Shown here in pieces: positions 13,401 to 24,000 of a stretch of 64,000 nt of DNA. How positions within the stretch are numbered: the stretch's first letter is position 1; each line of letters begins with the position of its first letter. This DNA comes from Certhia americana (lineage: Eukaryota > Chordata > Aves > Passeriformes > Certhiidae): assembly GCA_018697195.1 (NCBI GenBank), contig CM031859.1, positions 55,366,650 through 55,430,649 of the forward strand. The letters run 5' to 3'. The position numbers were made by a program, and so were the translations under genes. Below the pieces are notes generated by a model. It was not told where the DNA came from. It did not search any database and saw only the letters and a list, made by a program, of their open reading frames with translations.

Positions 13401-16400
13401 TAAGGCTTGAGTGCTCAGAAGGTAGTTGATAAGGAAATTGCTGTTTTAAATTCTTCTGGTTGGGTCTTTTGGTTGCAGGAGAGAACTGTGGCTGTGCTGG
13501 TGGCAGAAAATTCCTGTTCTATTTTTTTTAATCCTCAATTTCTTTCAGTATTTGTCACTTGTTTAAAAACATACAAAAAATCAAATGACCTTCTTGGTCT
13601 TGAAAAGTAATGCAAGTCTTGCTAATGAATTCACAATAAAACTGTTCAAGTTTGGGGGTTTTGGCAGAGCTTACACTTCTATAGAAAAGAAGACAGCTTC
13701 ATTATGGTGCTGAGCCTATTAAAAGGAGAACTGTTTGGGGATGCTATCTTGACTTGGCAGACGAAGAGTCCTAAAGGACTTCAATTTTTCTCTTTCATGG
13801 AGTCAGCTGTATTGCCTATATATTAATTTGCATACTACTTCCTATAATGCTTTACAATGAGATTTTTATCATGAAGATTAAAGATGTGTAATGTTACCAA
13901 TTTAGTAAAGAATCTTCAGTTCCTACCTGTTTCACATTTCTTTCAGAAACTGAATGTCCTAATGATCATTACTTACGAGCTGAAATCTGTCATTTTAAAG
14001 GAAGTCTTCCTTGATGTCCTTCCAATGTTCAGATACATTTTCATTCCTCTTCACCATACAAGATGTACTTAAGAAATGCTGACTATAGAAATAATGAAGC
14101 AGACTCTGCATGTGACTGTCAAACATATAAGTTGAGTTGAAAAACAGACAGCTCATTTTTTAAACAAGAGTACTTGGACTGCATTTCAATGAATGTTTAA
14201 ACCTCCTAAAGAAGAGTGGTTGTCAGTATGAAAATGAACATGAGATTTATTATTTCTTCCAAGTAACTTCCTTTTCTTCACCCAAATTCAGTTATTAAAT
14301 TTCATTAGTACAACAAATGTGGAACGATTTTGGTTATACTTCGCTTGTGTAGTGTCTATGCAGTCCTTGATCTTTTGAATTGCAAAACACATCTTTAATC
14401 AAATACTTAATTCCGTTAAGAATTGGCACTTGCAAGATTGTGCATACTGATAATCCAGATGTTGGTATCAAAAAAGTACAATATGCTTATTCATATTTTC
14501 AGTAATAAAACTTGCCTTCCACTTTGTGGGACAGCGACAGAAGATCAACTGGCGTTGGAACAGCATGTGGTAACTATAGGGAGACTTTCTGCTATGACAA
14601 TTATGTTGAGGCATAATGTTCCTTGCATTGTGACATGCAGAAATTGCATCTCCTTCTTGTCTGTAATTGTGATTGAGGAAGATAACTAAAGGTTTTATGT
14701 TCATTTTGTGATAGATGGCTCTTTCCTTTGCAGCCAAACAGGGAAAAAGTTAATGGCGAAGTGTCGAATGCTTATCCAGGAGAATCAAGAGCTTGGAAGG
14801 CAGCTGTCCCAAGGACGTATTGCACAGCTTGAGGCAGAATTGGCTTTGCAGAAGAAATATAGTGAGGAACTTAAAAGCAGTCAGGATGGTAAGGGATTTT
14901 TTAACAAAAATAGAAGTTGCCTTGCACTTCTGCAAGTTTAATTTTGTGATGATATACATAATACCAAACCACCTTTGTGAGAATGAAAGGGCAGTATTGA
15001 GTAGAATAATACAATAGTAAGTATTAACTGGTAGTCTTAGTTAAAAGCAAACAAAATCCTTAATTTAGGGGGAACTGGTGGGATTTGCAGCTCCAGTAAT
15101 GCAGTGTTTGAAATTGAGATTTTTGTACTGCAAGTCTTGCTGTTTAATAGGGAATGTTAAGACTGCACACATTACTGGTGAGTGGGCAAGATGAAAGCTG
15201 TTAACATTACATAAAGCCTAGGCATGCACTGAGAACAGAAAGCTTCTTGTGAACTCTGATTCATTTGGAATTTATTTTAAAAAATCAGCAACTTTTCAAC
15301 AGTGCCTAAGAATACGAAAAACTGATTTTTTTTTTCCTTTGGTAACTCAGATGAATGAAAATGTCTCATTGTGTTTGTAGTCTAAATTTTGTGACACTGT
15401 AAACCTAAATTGAAATTACCTAAAAACTCTGACCTCTTGCATAATTTAAATGGAGGGGAAAATGCAGATTTAAAAGTCTTCAGTCTCAAATTCTGTGTAG
15501 TGTCAGTGACTCTTCATACAATGTTAGATTAGGTTATTTGAAGTTTGGGGATATAACCTATTACATCTGAAGATTGTAAGATACCAGAAAGTTGATGTGG
15601 CATCACATCTGAGATGTCCTGCATTTTTAAGGATAGCTTTTCCCCCAATCATATTTTCATCTCTTTGAGAAAGTAGCAGTATAAAATAATTAGAACTCTT
15701 AAGGTAAATGATTGTATAATGTAATTTTGTGGGAATAATAACCAGTTTTGATAATGCACTTCAGCAGAATTTACCAAGTACACAACTGAAGCAAGTGTAA
15801 ACCTTCTTTAAAGACTGCTGCTTTTGAATATAGTAATCTCCAGAAATGAGTTGCTTTTTCCCCATAAATGAATCAAGATGATGCTATTCCTGCAGTAACA
15901 GTTTTACTAATGATTGTTTTCCACAGCAGCAAGAAGTTATTTTATTTTTACAATATTAAGCAGCTTGCATTTTAATTCCTCTGTCATACTGATCGTGCAG
16001 GTGAATTGAAGACAGAGTCAGTGTTTCTTATACTGTTTTGAGGTCAAATTTGTTGTGTTCCAAAATGCAGTACTAATTGTAAAAACCTTTTTCTGATACA
16101 TAAAAACACCCTATGAAATTAGTTAATACTCTTGTTGGTGAGAAGGTCTTTTTGTGTCCTCTCTTGAAGGATTTAAAGGATTAAACACAGTAAGAATTGA
16201 AACTTCTTTGAAATATGATGAAAAAGTAATACTTTGGCTACTGAATAGGGTTTTGCAGTAATTCAGATCTGTTATGTATGGATATGGTTCATCGTCACTT
16301 TTAAAGTATTTCTACTGGGGATTTTTACTTGAGTAAAAGTAAAAACATTGGGATCTACTTGCAAAATATTAGTTACTGTAATTGAGCTTTTTCTTAATGT

Positions 16401-17240
16401 CTTCCTTTCCCAGAAATTAAATTTTTCTCACTTATTTTCAATAGTAGTATAGAAAACAGGTAGATACCACAGTTGTTAAGCATTTTCTCCTTCAGAGGCA
16501 GAGTATCAAAATCAGTGCATACCTGATGGCTGAGAAATAGTTCATTGAAAAATTTCAGTGTAAAATGTTGAGTTATGGGATTTTAATTTCTTATCTGACA
16601 TTCAAGCTATATATGGACTATTAAGTGTTTGCAACAAATGTGTTTTCTTTACATAGAATTGAATGACTTCATCATCCAGCTTGATGAGGAGGTAGAGGGT
16701 ATGCAGAGTACCATTCTAGTTCTTCAGCAGCAGTTGAAGGAGACTCGGCAGCAGTTGGCACAGTACCAGCAGCAGCAGTCCCAGGCCTCCAACCCAGGTA
16801 CCAGCAGGACTCCATCCTCTGAGCCCACAGAGCAGGGCGAGGCTGCGGGCAAAGACTGCAGCCGCCTGGCTAACGGACCAAGCAATGGCAGCTCCTCCCA
16901 TCAGCGGACATCTGGGCCTGGATTTTATAGGGAGGGTAGCGGCACGGAAGATGACTTCCCGGCTTCTCCAGGGAATGGTAATAAGCTATCCAACCACTCT
17001 GAAGATAGAACTGGTAGAGGAAGTGGTAGCTACATAAACCAGCTCAGTACTGGGTATGAAAGTGTAGACTCTCCCACTGGCAGTGAAAACTCTCTCACTC
17101 ACCACTCAAATGACACAGACTCCAATCATGATCCTCAAGAGGAGAAAACAGTGAGCATGAAAGGTAACAGAACTGTGGGTTCTCGTCATGTCCAGAATGG
17201 TTTGGACTCCAGTGTAAATGTGCAGGGTTCAGTTTTGTAA
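1441..17240 (+). CDS. WTAP: WTAP, m6A methyltransferase regulatory subunit (5' end outside window); spliced from five exons here
   Basis: Pre-mRNA-splicing regulator WTAP brings the METTL3/METTL14 RNA adenosine methyltransferase to nuclear speckles and links it to the accessory (VIRMA/ZC3H13-type) complex. Coding exons are 1441-1499, 3250-3377, 9823-10001, 14734-14888 and 16657-17240, all with AG acceptors and GT donors and consistent phases. Joined, they give 367 codons plus stop, starting at the tryptophan of the WKQYEAYVQALEGKY segment. With the 29 residues known from human WTAP upstream, the total would be 396, the same as human. Residues about 58-246 form a long coiled coil rich in E, K, Q and L (dimerisation and partner binding). 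Residues about 247-396 are a Ser/Asn/Gly-rich disordered tail ending SSVNVQGSVL. The N-terminal exons with the start codon and nuclear-localisation region lie left of position 1. Identification rests on extended identity to the remembered human protein and is essentially certain. Confidence 0.97.
1500..3249 (+). other. WTAP: WTAP intron
   Basis: A 1.75 kb intron bounded by GTAAGT and TTAG. It contains a small 16-base tandem duplication at 1621-1650 (unit beginning acttactact) and otherwise ordinary AT-rich sequence. Confidence 0.85.
3250..3377 (+). CDS. WTAP: WTAP coding exon, residues 49-91
   Basis: The acceptor is ttag at 3246-3249 and the donor GTAAGT at 3378. The exon completes Ser49 and encodes NDVTGLRESEEKLKQQQQES and onward to QEMQECT. 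The QQQQ run and the heptad pattern mark the first long coiled-coil segment. It ends in phase 0. Confidence 0.96.
3378..9822 (+). other. WTAP: WTAP intron, 6.4 kb, with one CR1 relic
   Basis: This is the largest WTAP intron in the window. It carries an old CR1-like fragment at about 4350-4915 (own entry). Short open frames around 5200-5540 and 9458-9664 have no splice context or protein-like composition and are not called. Confidence 0.85.
4350..4915 (-). mobile_element. Old CR1-type LINE 3' fragment
   Basis: Read on the + strand it begins agaatcactgaggttggaag, the reverse complement of a CR1 3' terminus. It then follows the CR1 order: a block near 4665 resembling the sauropsid 'gccttctccagcttgagcag', then 'gggctgtccagatctggac' and 'cagtaccccagatgtctcacc', ending near 'aatacagccca'. 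It is heavily diverged and has no intact reverse-transcriptase frame. The exact left and right edges are uncertain by tens of bases. Confidence 0.75.
9823..10001 (+). CDS. WTAP: WTAP coding exon, residues 92-151 (partial)
   Basis: The acceptor is atgcag at 9817-9822 and the donor GTAAAC at 10002. The exon begins NQIQYLKQVQQPSVAQLRST, continues through MVDPAINLFFLKMKGELEQT and ends WKFTPD plus two bases of Ser151. Human WTAP has Thr at residue 92, as I recall, where this copy has Asn. The donor sits directly before an in-frame stop that defines the short isoform (separate entry). Confidence 0.97.
9823..10005 (+). CDS. WTAP: Alternative terminal WTAP exon: read-through to stop giving the short isoform
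   Basis: If the donor at 10002 is not used, the frame reads TTTACGCCTGATAGGTAA, that is Phe-Thr-Pro-Asp-Arg-stop, so Ser151 becomes Arg and the protein ends at residue 151. This is the same change and length as the human short isoform (151 residues, S151R, from memory of the human entry). Such a transcript would use intron sequence from 10006 onward as its 3' UTR. Hexamers that could end it are ATTAAA at 10568-10573, ATTAAA at 11455-11460 and AATAAA at 11791-11796. The short form lacks the second half of the coiled coil and the whole tail. That it is expressed in this species is inferred. Confidence 0.7.
   Translation, partial: NQIQYLKQVQQPSVAQLRSTMVDPAINLFFLKMKGELEQTKDKLEQAQNELSAWKFTPDR
10006..14733 (+). 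other. WTAP: WTAP intron; first part probably the 3' UTR of the short isoform
   Basis: A 4.7 kb stretch between the exon ending at 10001 and the exon at 14734. Nothing in it reads as protein. Its left part would be the 3' UTR of the 151-residue isoform. Hexamers that could serve as polyadenylation signals are ATTAAA 10568, ATTAAA 11455, AATAAA 11791, AATAAA 12483, AATAAA 12558 and AATAAA 13635. No repeats of known family were recognised. Confidence 0.7.
14734..14888 (+). CDS. WTAP: WTAP coding exon, residues 151-202
   Basis: The acceptor is ttgcag before 14734 and the donor GTAAGG at 14889. The exon completes Ser151 and encodes QTGKKLMAKCRMLIQENQEL, then GRQLSQGRIAQLEAELALQK and KYSEELKSSQD, plus one base of Glu203. 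Regular hydrophobic heptads with many charged positions continue the coiled coil. Confidence 0.97.
14889..16656 (+). other. WTAP: WTAP last intron in window
   Basis: A 1.77 kb AT-rich intron from GTAAGG to CATAG. No repeat, RNA gene or additional exon was recognised. Confidence 0.85.
16657..17240 (+). CDS. WTAP: WTAP last coding exon, residues 203-396 and stop
   Basis: The acceptor is catag at 16652-16656. The exon begins ELNDFIIQLDEEVEGMQSTI, carries the last coiled-coil heptads and a QYQQQQSQ glutamine run, then the Ser/Thr/Asn/Gly-rich tail (GYESVDSPTGSENSLTHHSN, NRTVGSRHVQNGLDSSVNVQ), and stops at TAA 17238-17240. The tail differs at scattered positions from human but keeps its length, so no frameshift or truncation is present. 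The 3' UTR follows without a further intron. Confidence 0.97.
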
Positions 17241-17885
17241 CATTTTTCTGCAAAATTTTTATACAGTGTCATTGAAATTGGGAGAGGATACTGTCCAGAA
17301 GCCGTTTAAATTAGTGCATACTTGTCACAATTTTGCCTTTTTGTGGGTTTCTTTTTGCTTCAATACCTCTGCCACTTTGGAAATTTTAACAGTTAATTAC
17401 GTTGAATGTTGCTAAAAGGACGTTTGTGTAGCTCAAGTTATTTTTATATGAGTTAATGTGAAGTTGAAATGGAAGTTATTTCCATAAAGTATAACATAAA
17501 TGATGTCTGTACAAATCTGTGTATATCTAGAACCTGTGCTGTGTAAGGGCATTCTTACTCATACTGTTATACTTAACACCACCTTCAAGATTTGTCATAA
17601 TAGCTGTGGGTTTATGACTGCCAAGTTTGCCCAGTACAGTAGTTTTATCACTAAAAAAGATGGACTTACTGAAGGAGTCCTTTAGTAGTTTCAGTGTTAA
17701 TTACAGTTTTTCCCACCATACATCTGTGCATTTTCTCTTTAGGTGACCGAATGTTTATGAATTGTGTGCATAGTTACTCAGTTTTTAAGAACTGTTGTAT
17801 CCTGTTGATGCATATTGCTCTGTGACTCCAATATTATCTTACCTGTACTGACCAAACCTAAATAAAAACTTTTAATAATGTAATT
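17241..17885 (+). other. WTAP: WTAP 3' UTR
   Basis: This is AT-rich sequence between the TAA and the polyadenylation signal, about 640 bases. There is no second long reading frame consistent with protein. The cleavage point is estimated at 15-25 bases beyond AATAAA and is not directly visible. Confidence 0.75.
17861..17866 (+). terminator. WTAP: WTAP polyadenylation signal AATAAA
   Basis: A canonical AATAAA lies 621 bases after the WTAP stop. It is followed within about 50 bases by a T/G-rich stretch (TGGTTTGTTTGTATG around 17910) that fits a downstream GU-rich element. Confidence 0.8.
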
Positions 17886-20635
17886 TCCTCATTGTTCTGC
17901 ATTGGCTTACATGGTTTGTTTGTATGCGGTGTATTTATAGTCCCTTGTTTTTGAATGAGTTTGTATCTGTGTCTATCCTCTCTGATGCAGCATATGCCAA
18001 ATACATGAAGTGTAGGTGTTTACTAGTACTAATTTCAGGACAGCCTGATAGTGCTTGTTCCACAGGTTTTGTTCTTATTGGTAGAAAAAGGGTGGGGGTG
18101 GGGGAGAGGTGGAAAGGAGAAGTTAATAAAAGCAAACCACAGACTTTAAACCTGGTTTTATTAACAACTACAAAAAACCAAAAAGCAAACCAAACCCAAA
18201 AGCTTGAAGTATCTAACGGGTAAATGCACAAATTAAACTAAAAACTTAAGGAATTAGCAATTCAGCCTTTTGAACCAGATAACTTTGTTTTCAAATGCCT
18301 GCTGAAAGAAGCTGATTTCTTAACAGGTGCAGAGAATGAAAGAATTTCCTTTGATTAAACATACTATTATTGCTCACTAAAAATGAGCTATGAATTTCAG
18401 AACCTGGATTTCTGGTGTTTATTTTCTGTCTACTAGTTTAGCGTTGGTAGCATGAGAGCAAGAAGATGAAAAAGCACTGTTCAAGGTAAGACAAAAGTAC
18501 TTGTATATTTTAGGGTGCACTTAAGTCCAGTTTCAACCTTTTCCTACCTGTGAGTCTTGTAATTACCAGATGACTAATTAATGCATATGTAGCTACTAAA
18601 ATAATAAGAAATAGCTTAACTGCTTTGCAATTCACTGTGGAAACAGACTGGTTTGAAAGCAGTATTTCTCAAAAGTATTTCTCAAAAAAAACCCACTTGA
18701 CTTGGTTTAAATTTACAGTTACAGTAAATTTTTAGGTTGTAGAGGGGCTTCTGTGGTAGCATTTTCAAGTGGCATAAACTAGTGTCTGTAGTAATACTGT
18801 CCAAGACAAATGGATGTAATTAAAATGCTACCAGCTACGCTTGTCTACATTAAAAACATGCTAGTCCATGGCTAGCACTGCTGCTAAATTAACTTCATAG
18901 GGTTCACATGAGTGTTCTAAAATCACTTGGTAGTGGTCACTGGAAGTATAAATCCCATTGGTAATACCTCATTGCCTTTTGAATGTTTGAATGCTTCAGG
19001 CCTTCTTGCCTGAAAAATAGCAGTTGAATGATTGAATGCATGAAAGGGGATCTGTAAAAATATGGCACTGGCATCTGGCACCCAAAGGAATTTTTAGATC
19101 ACAGAAGTCCCTGATGATGAATTTTATTTGATCTTGACATCATATTGCTTATGTAGCATGTGTGTATATATGTACATCCTGGATTCTGTACATGGTAAAA
19201 TACAATATTTGTAAGAAGCTTCAGATGCACATAACACTAGATAGTAATCAGGCTTTATGTGACCAGGTGGTAAAAAGTCTTGTGAGGAAATCTGTGGTCA
19301 TTAAAAAAAGGCAGCTCAGAGGTAGTGATGAGTTTTTACTTAACTCAGGTATTAAGGAGATTCATGACTTTAAAATCATCTTTACATGAGGTATTTACTT
19401 AAGAATGGTATGTTATTTTTAAATAGCAAAAAACATAATTAGGAATACAAATTATACCATCAGACTTCAAGTTAACTTTTGGAAAAAAAAAAAAGCTGTA
19501 AGACAAACCATTCCCCTTATCATCCTCTGCTTAGAGGGTATCTTCTAAATAAACAGGCTGGGGTGCTTTGTGTGATTTTTTTTTTTTTTTTTCCCAAAAT
19601 GAAAGCAACCCAGCAAGTTTACCAGTTAATAATAAAATTAATTTATTAAATTGACTTGCTTTCATGGAACACTTGCTACAAGCATTAGTTAATTGCAGTG
19701 TAATGCTATATATGCAAATGTTAAAGCCTGTAATATTCATGGTTTTGCCTGGCTGTTGGTGCCTGTATTATGACATTTAGTAATCCTGAATGTAGTTGGT
19801 TCATTTTAACAAAAATTGACATTGATGCAATAAATACGACATATTCCTCTTTAAAATTAGATAGAACCTATCTGTATCTTGCTGTACGTATTTTCAGTAG
19901 TAACGGACAAAGAAACAACTTGCTGATTTTGGACAATTTGCCTTATATCTTAGCTACTGCTTCAGCAGCTATTTTCACTGCTCAGATTCCTGTGAGAGCA
20001 CTGAACTGTATTACTGTCCTTTTCTAAAATGCCTGGAGATGCGAGGGATGGAGGCACTGTGTCTTCCAGTGGGCTGGGATTCCCTTTGTGGGTCTTTCCA
20101 CGTCCTTTTCATTGCATTTCTTCAACTGGCAAGATGAGGTTATTTATTCTCAACAAAATTGTACAGGCTTAGTCCCCACTGAATTTTTGTAATTTGAGTT
20201 GTCGTAGTCTGGAAACGTGGGTGCGTAACATCTTATGGTTATTTGTACTTATTAAAAAAGGCCAAAAAATCGACGCTTTTGTGGTCGCAGAGATTAATTC
20301 CATACAACTTAAATTTTATCTAATGTTTGTCTTGTCTGCAGAGTGCCTTCTAACTCTGAGGGATGAGCTCTGCCCTCGCTGGAGGGTCCGGTTTTAATGG
20401 GTCTTTGGGCTCGTTTGCGTTAAGTCTACCGCTTATTTTAGCCGAGGGGGTTAATAACCGGGTAAAGGATTTTCATGAGCACCAGAGGCCGCTGAATTGC
20501 TGCACGCAGGAAAGCAGATGTTGGGGGAAACAAGATGCCCAAAAAATGGGAAAAAACAGATATGAACCAATAAAAGTAAGTCGTGAACAAAAGAAGTATA
20601 AACGGTGCCGTCAGTAACCTGCCAGCCCCATGTCT
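17886..20635. other. Intergenic spacer between WTAP and SOD2
   Basis: About 2.7 kb separates the WTAP polyadenylation region from the SOD2 CpG island. It contains a G-rich patch (ggtgggggtgggggagagg, 18090-18110), a 13-base tandem pair at 18661-18686, an A-run near 19482 and a T-run near 19577. Open frames of 60-99 codons overlap on both strands and have no coding character. Confidence 0.75.
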
Positions 20636-20869
20636 TTGCGCGGCAGGTTTTCGAAGCCGTGCTGTCGCATCCTCCCGGGGACACAGGCACCGGGCGGCAT
20701 TTTATCTGTTCCGCAGGGGCGCTGGGCCAGCCTCGTCTCGGCTGGAACTACTGCGGGCCTGCGTTTTAAGATAACGATTCTACCAGCGGCTCCGTTCCTA
20801 ACCGTGAGCTACGCCCACTGCTAAGAAATGGTGTTTTCCCGAGTTCCAGGGCCGGGGGTGACCGCGGGC

Positions 20870-20972
20870 TGCGTCACCCTGGGCTCAGCCGAGCTCAGCC
20901 CCCGCGGCAGGGGCGGAGGGCGGGCGGGCCGCGGCTGCGCCGTCAGAGTCGCGCCCGGCTGCAGACGCCGCC
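20870..20972 (+). promoter_or_regulatory. SOD2: SOD2 core promoter, TATA-less with GC boxes
   Basis: Immediately upstream of the ATG lie GGGGCGGAG (20910-20918) and GGGCGGGCGGGCC (20918-20930), which fit Sp1-type GC boxes, and TGCGTCA (20870-20876), which resembles an AP-1/CREB site. No TATA box is seen at a fitting distance. Mammalian SOD2 promoters are likewise TATA-less and Sp1/AP-2 driven. The transcription start is inferred to lie within this interval and cannot be fixed from sequence. Confidence 0.65.
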
Positions 20973-21001
20973 ATGTTGCGCCGCTTTGCCGCCGCGGGCA
21001 G
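20973..21001 (+). CDS. SOD2: SOD2 exon 1 coding part, residues 1-9 and part of Arg10
   Basis: ATG in the context gccgccATG, encoding MLRRFAAAG plus two bases of Arg10. The donor is GTGAGA at 21002. Reading on into the intron gives an immediate TGA, so splicing is required. The following intron contains a near copy of this exon at 21015-21041. Confidence 0.95.
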
Positions 21002-24000
21002 GTGAGAGCCTCGCTGCGCCGCTTTGCCGCGCCGGGCACAGCGCGGGGCTGGGCAGAGACCCGCACCGGGAGGCGGCGGCAGCAGCGCCCTCGCCCTCCG
21101 CCGCTGAGCCGGGGCCGGGAGGCCGGGAGCGGGGAAGGAGGCGGCGGGAGGGTCGTTTTCTCGCCCCTCGGTGTCTGCCCCCCGCCATTTCGCGCGCAAG
21201 GAGGTCGTGCTGCTGCTGGCGGCCCCGCCGGATCGGCGCCGGCCCGGGCGGGGGCTGCTGGCGGTCGTCCTTGAGCGCTTCTAGATTCTGCCCACGCCGT
21301 CCTCCGAGGAGCTCCAGTGGCCTGACACGGTGCTGCCAGACCCTCTTGTTTTCGCTGGCCAGGGTCGCCGCACTCGGCCGCTCTTCAGGGTCCCGCGGGC
21401 TTTGCTCGCGGTGTGTCCCTGGCTTGTGTCAAGGTCACCAGCGACAGGGCGGCGGCGGGCCTCAGATTCCTGCCGGCCCGGCGATTCTCCTCTCGTCGTG
21501 GCCCTTGTCATGTCCCATGACAAGTGCGAGGTGTTGGAATGGGGAAGGGTAGCTCAAGCTGAGCGGTGCCTGTGCATCGCGGCCGTGACGCTCCTCCGTG
21601 TGGTTGGTTTCCCGGTACCCCCTATGGGGCCAGGGAAACGCATGTCCCTGTCAATGCTGGGGAGATTCAGTCCTGGGAACCCGGTGGTTCTGCAGCTTTT
21701 TTAGCATTTTTATTTCCCAGTACAGGGACCTCGTGGATAGCGAGGGAAGGACGTATTGGTGACCTCTTTGCTTCTATTTTTAATCAATAAAAGCTAGGGG
21801 AAGCTTTGAATGTCATCAAGTTACTACTGGCTTTTCATTTCTGTCCCTGCTTTTCCCTCACGTGCATGCTTGGGAGGGTATGTGAGTCTTTGCAGTGGCC
21901 TGGAGGCTCCTCAAAAGCAGCAGCTTCACAGTGCTAAGCCCTGTATATGTGACCTTTGTGTGAATTCATCTTTGCAGTTAAGCTGCAAAGTAGGCTTGCA
22001 CTGAGCTCTTGAGAAATGGAAGTTTGATTTCTTTGGGTAAAATATCACCCCAGGTACTTAGAGCAGCTGATCATAACAATAGTGTATATTCTGTCTATTT
22101 CATTGGTAAAGCCCAAGTTTTACTGAGTAAGACTATTTCCGTCTGTTTTTTTTGTTTTTTTCTTTTTTTTTCTTTTCTAGAAGCAGTGCTAAGTTGGTAG
22201 CACCCCTGGGGTGCTTGATTTCTAGGCAAAAGCACACTCTTCCTGACTTGCCATATGACTATGCTGCTCTGGAACCTCATATTAATGCAGAGATCATGCA
22301 GCTGCACCACAGCAAGCATCATGCCACCTACGTGAACAACCTGAACGTTGCTGAGGAGAAGTACAAAGAGGCACTGGCAAAAGGTTTGTATATCTACAGT
22401 CAACAGGTGAGATGGAAGCTTATTGGCATAGATGATATAGAACCAAAAAAAAAAAAAAAAGGGGGGATATTTTCTTTTAAAAATTTTGAGTTGTATCACT
22501 GCAATATCTATTGTTAGGGGAAAATCTCTTATTGTTTAGATAGAGTGAAATTTTTTGTCTTGATAGTTTTCACATCATATGCTCTGCTTAGTCTTGGTAA
22601 ATAATTTTGGTTGCCTACAAGTGGAGGTAAGACAAACATGCAGTTAATGAGTACAACATACAGTGGGGAGACCTAAATTTGGGTGTCAGTTGTATCACTG
22701 GGTCAAATTAAGGGGTTGTGTAGGTCACAAGCCCATGTGAGACAATAAAATATGCAGGAAACCATCATGGAATTTTTGTTACGATCTCAAAATTTGAGAT
22801 AAACTGCTTGTTGTGAAAACTTCGCAGGTGTAGCAGAGCTATGCTAAAACCTGAGATGAGTTTTACCTAACTTTGAGTCTTTCAGTTGGACTGATGGAAG
22901 TGTGTGAAATAACATGTACATCTTTTTAAGAAGGTGGAATATTTTCTGGGTTTTTTTGCTGTTGTGATGATACCTTCTTAAAAGGTATCAATTTACCTCA
23001 AAGAAATGATTACTGTATAGATTCACTTCTGTCTGCTTGCCAGGTGGCTTCACAGTGGAATTTAACTGCTTGGACTTAGGTGAAAGTGAGAATTGCTGGT
23101 ATCTGAGTAAACGTGAGCCACGTATCCCTTGATAATTAATTGCCAGTGTATTTGAATAGAGAATGGGCCTTTTCTAGTACCTAAATGAGCTTAAAAATAA
23201 CTTGTACAGTCTGAATTAATGAACTAATGAGATTCGATTAAGAATCAGGTGATCAAGACTGACTGCTGCATTGCCCTGCCAGTGGCAGATCCAGGAAAGG
23301 TGTATTCTAGAGCTGTAATTAGTGCAAACACAGCTGGGGAGGGAACCTGAAGCGTAAGAAGACAGTGTGGCTGCTGCTGCTGCTGCTGTTACTGATGCTG
23401 TTAAATGAAAAAAGCTTCAGCTGCTAGTGGAGGCAGAATTTCTGGTTATCAGAAGCATCTGCAGTGTTGTGGATCCTTTGAGTTATTTTTAGAAATTATA
23501 GCTTTTGATAGCATGTCATCACTTGCTGTTGAAATGTTTTACTTAGAGGTAGAGATTAATTTTTCCTTAGGGATTCTGCAGAGATTATTTTCCAAATGGA
23601 TTATTTATTGGTTGTGGTCATGGACACCAAAGCAGACAGATAATTACTCAGGATATTCATGATTGTGCAGTTTGTTAGTTTGTTTTTTTCCTAATTGATA
23701 TCTCAGTATATCATGTGCAGTATTTTGACCCTCATTAGAAAAAATTCTAAGACTGGGGCAAAGTCTGAACTGCTACCTCATTCTGTCAATATTGTCATTA
23801 TTTTTTCATGCTAAAACTGAGCAAAAATCTTTCTGAGCTGTGTGTCAGTGTTGGGTTACATAGCACATCTGATCACTGTCTAATGACTTTTCTGGAAAGC
23901 AGAATCTTGTCAATGTCTCTTGTTCAGCAATAGAAAGTAAAGTATTGTCTTCAGATTATCTTTTAACATGTTCTTATTTATCTATATACTCATAGAAAAC

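Larger units (their letters stand above)
20640..21520. promoter_or_regulatory. SOD2: CpG island over the SOD2 promoter, exon 1 and start of intron 1
   Basis: This is an abrupt change to very GC- and CpG-rich sequence after 20 kb of AT-rich DNA. CpG density is high from about 20640 and fades through 21520-21620. Several long overlapping open frames here on both strands are a by-product of the lack of A/T-rich stop codons. Islands like this mark constitutively active or broadly poised vertebrate promoters, as expected for SOD2. Confidence 0.85.

Noticed and set aside
20828..21704. Several long open frames on both strands in the SOD2 CpG island
   Set aside because: They are Arg/Pro/Gly/Ala-rich translations of CpG-island DNA overlapping exon 1 and intron 1 in other frames.
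22152..22517. 121-codon frame starting upstream of SOD2 exon 2
   Set aside because: It is exon 2 flanked by intron sequence. The ATG lies in the pyrimidine tract and the tail is intron read-through.
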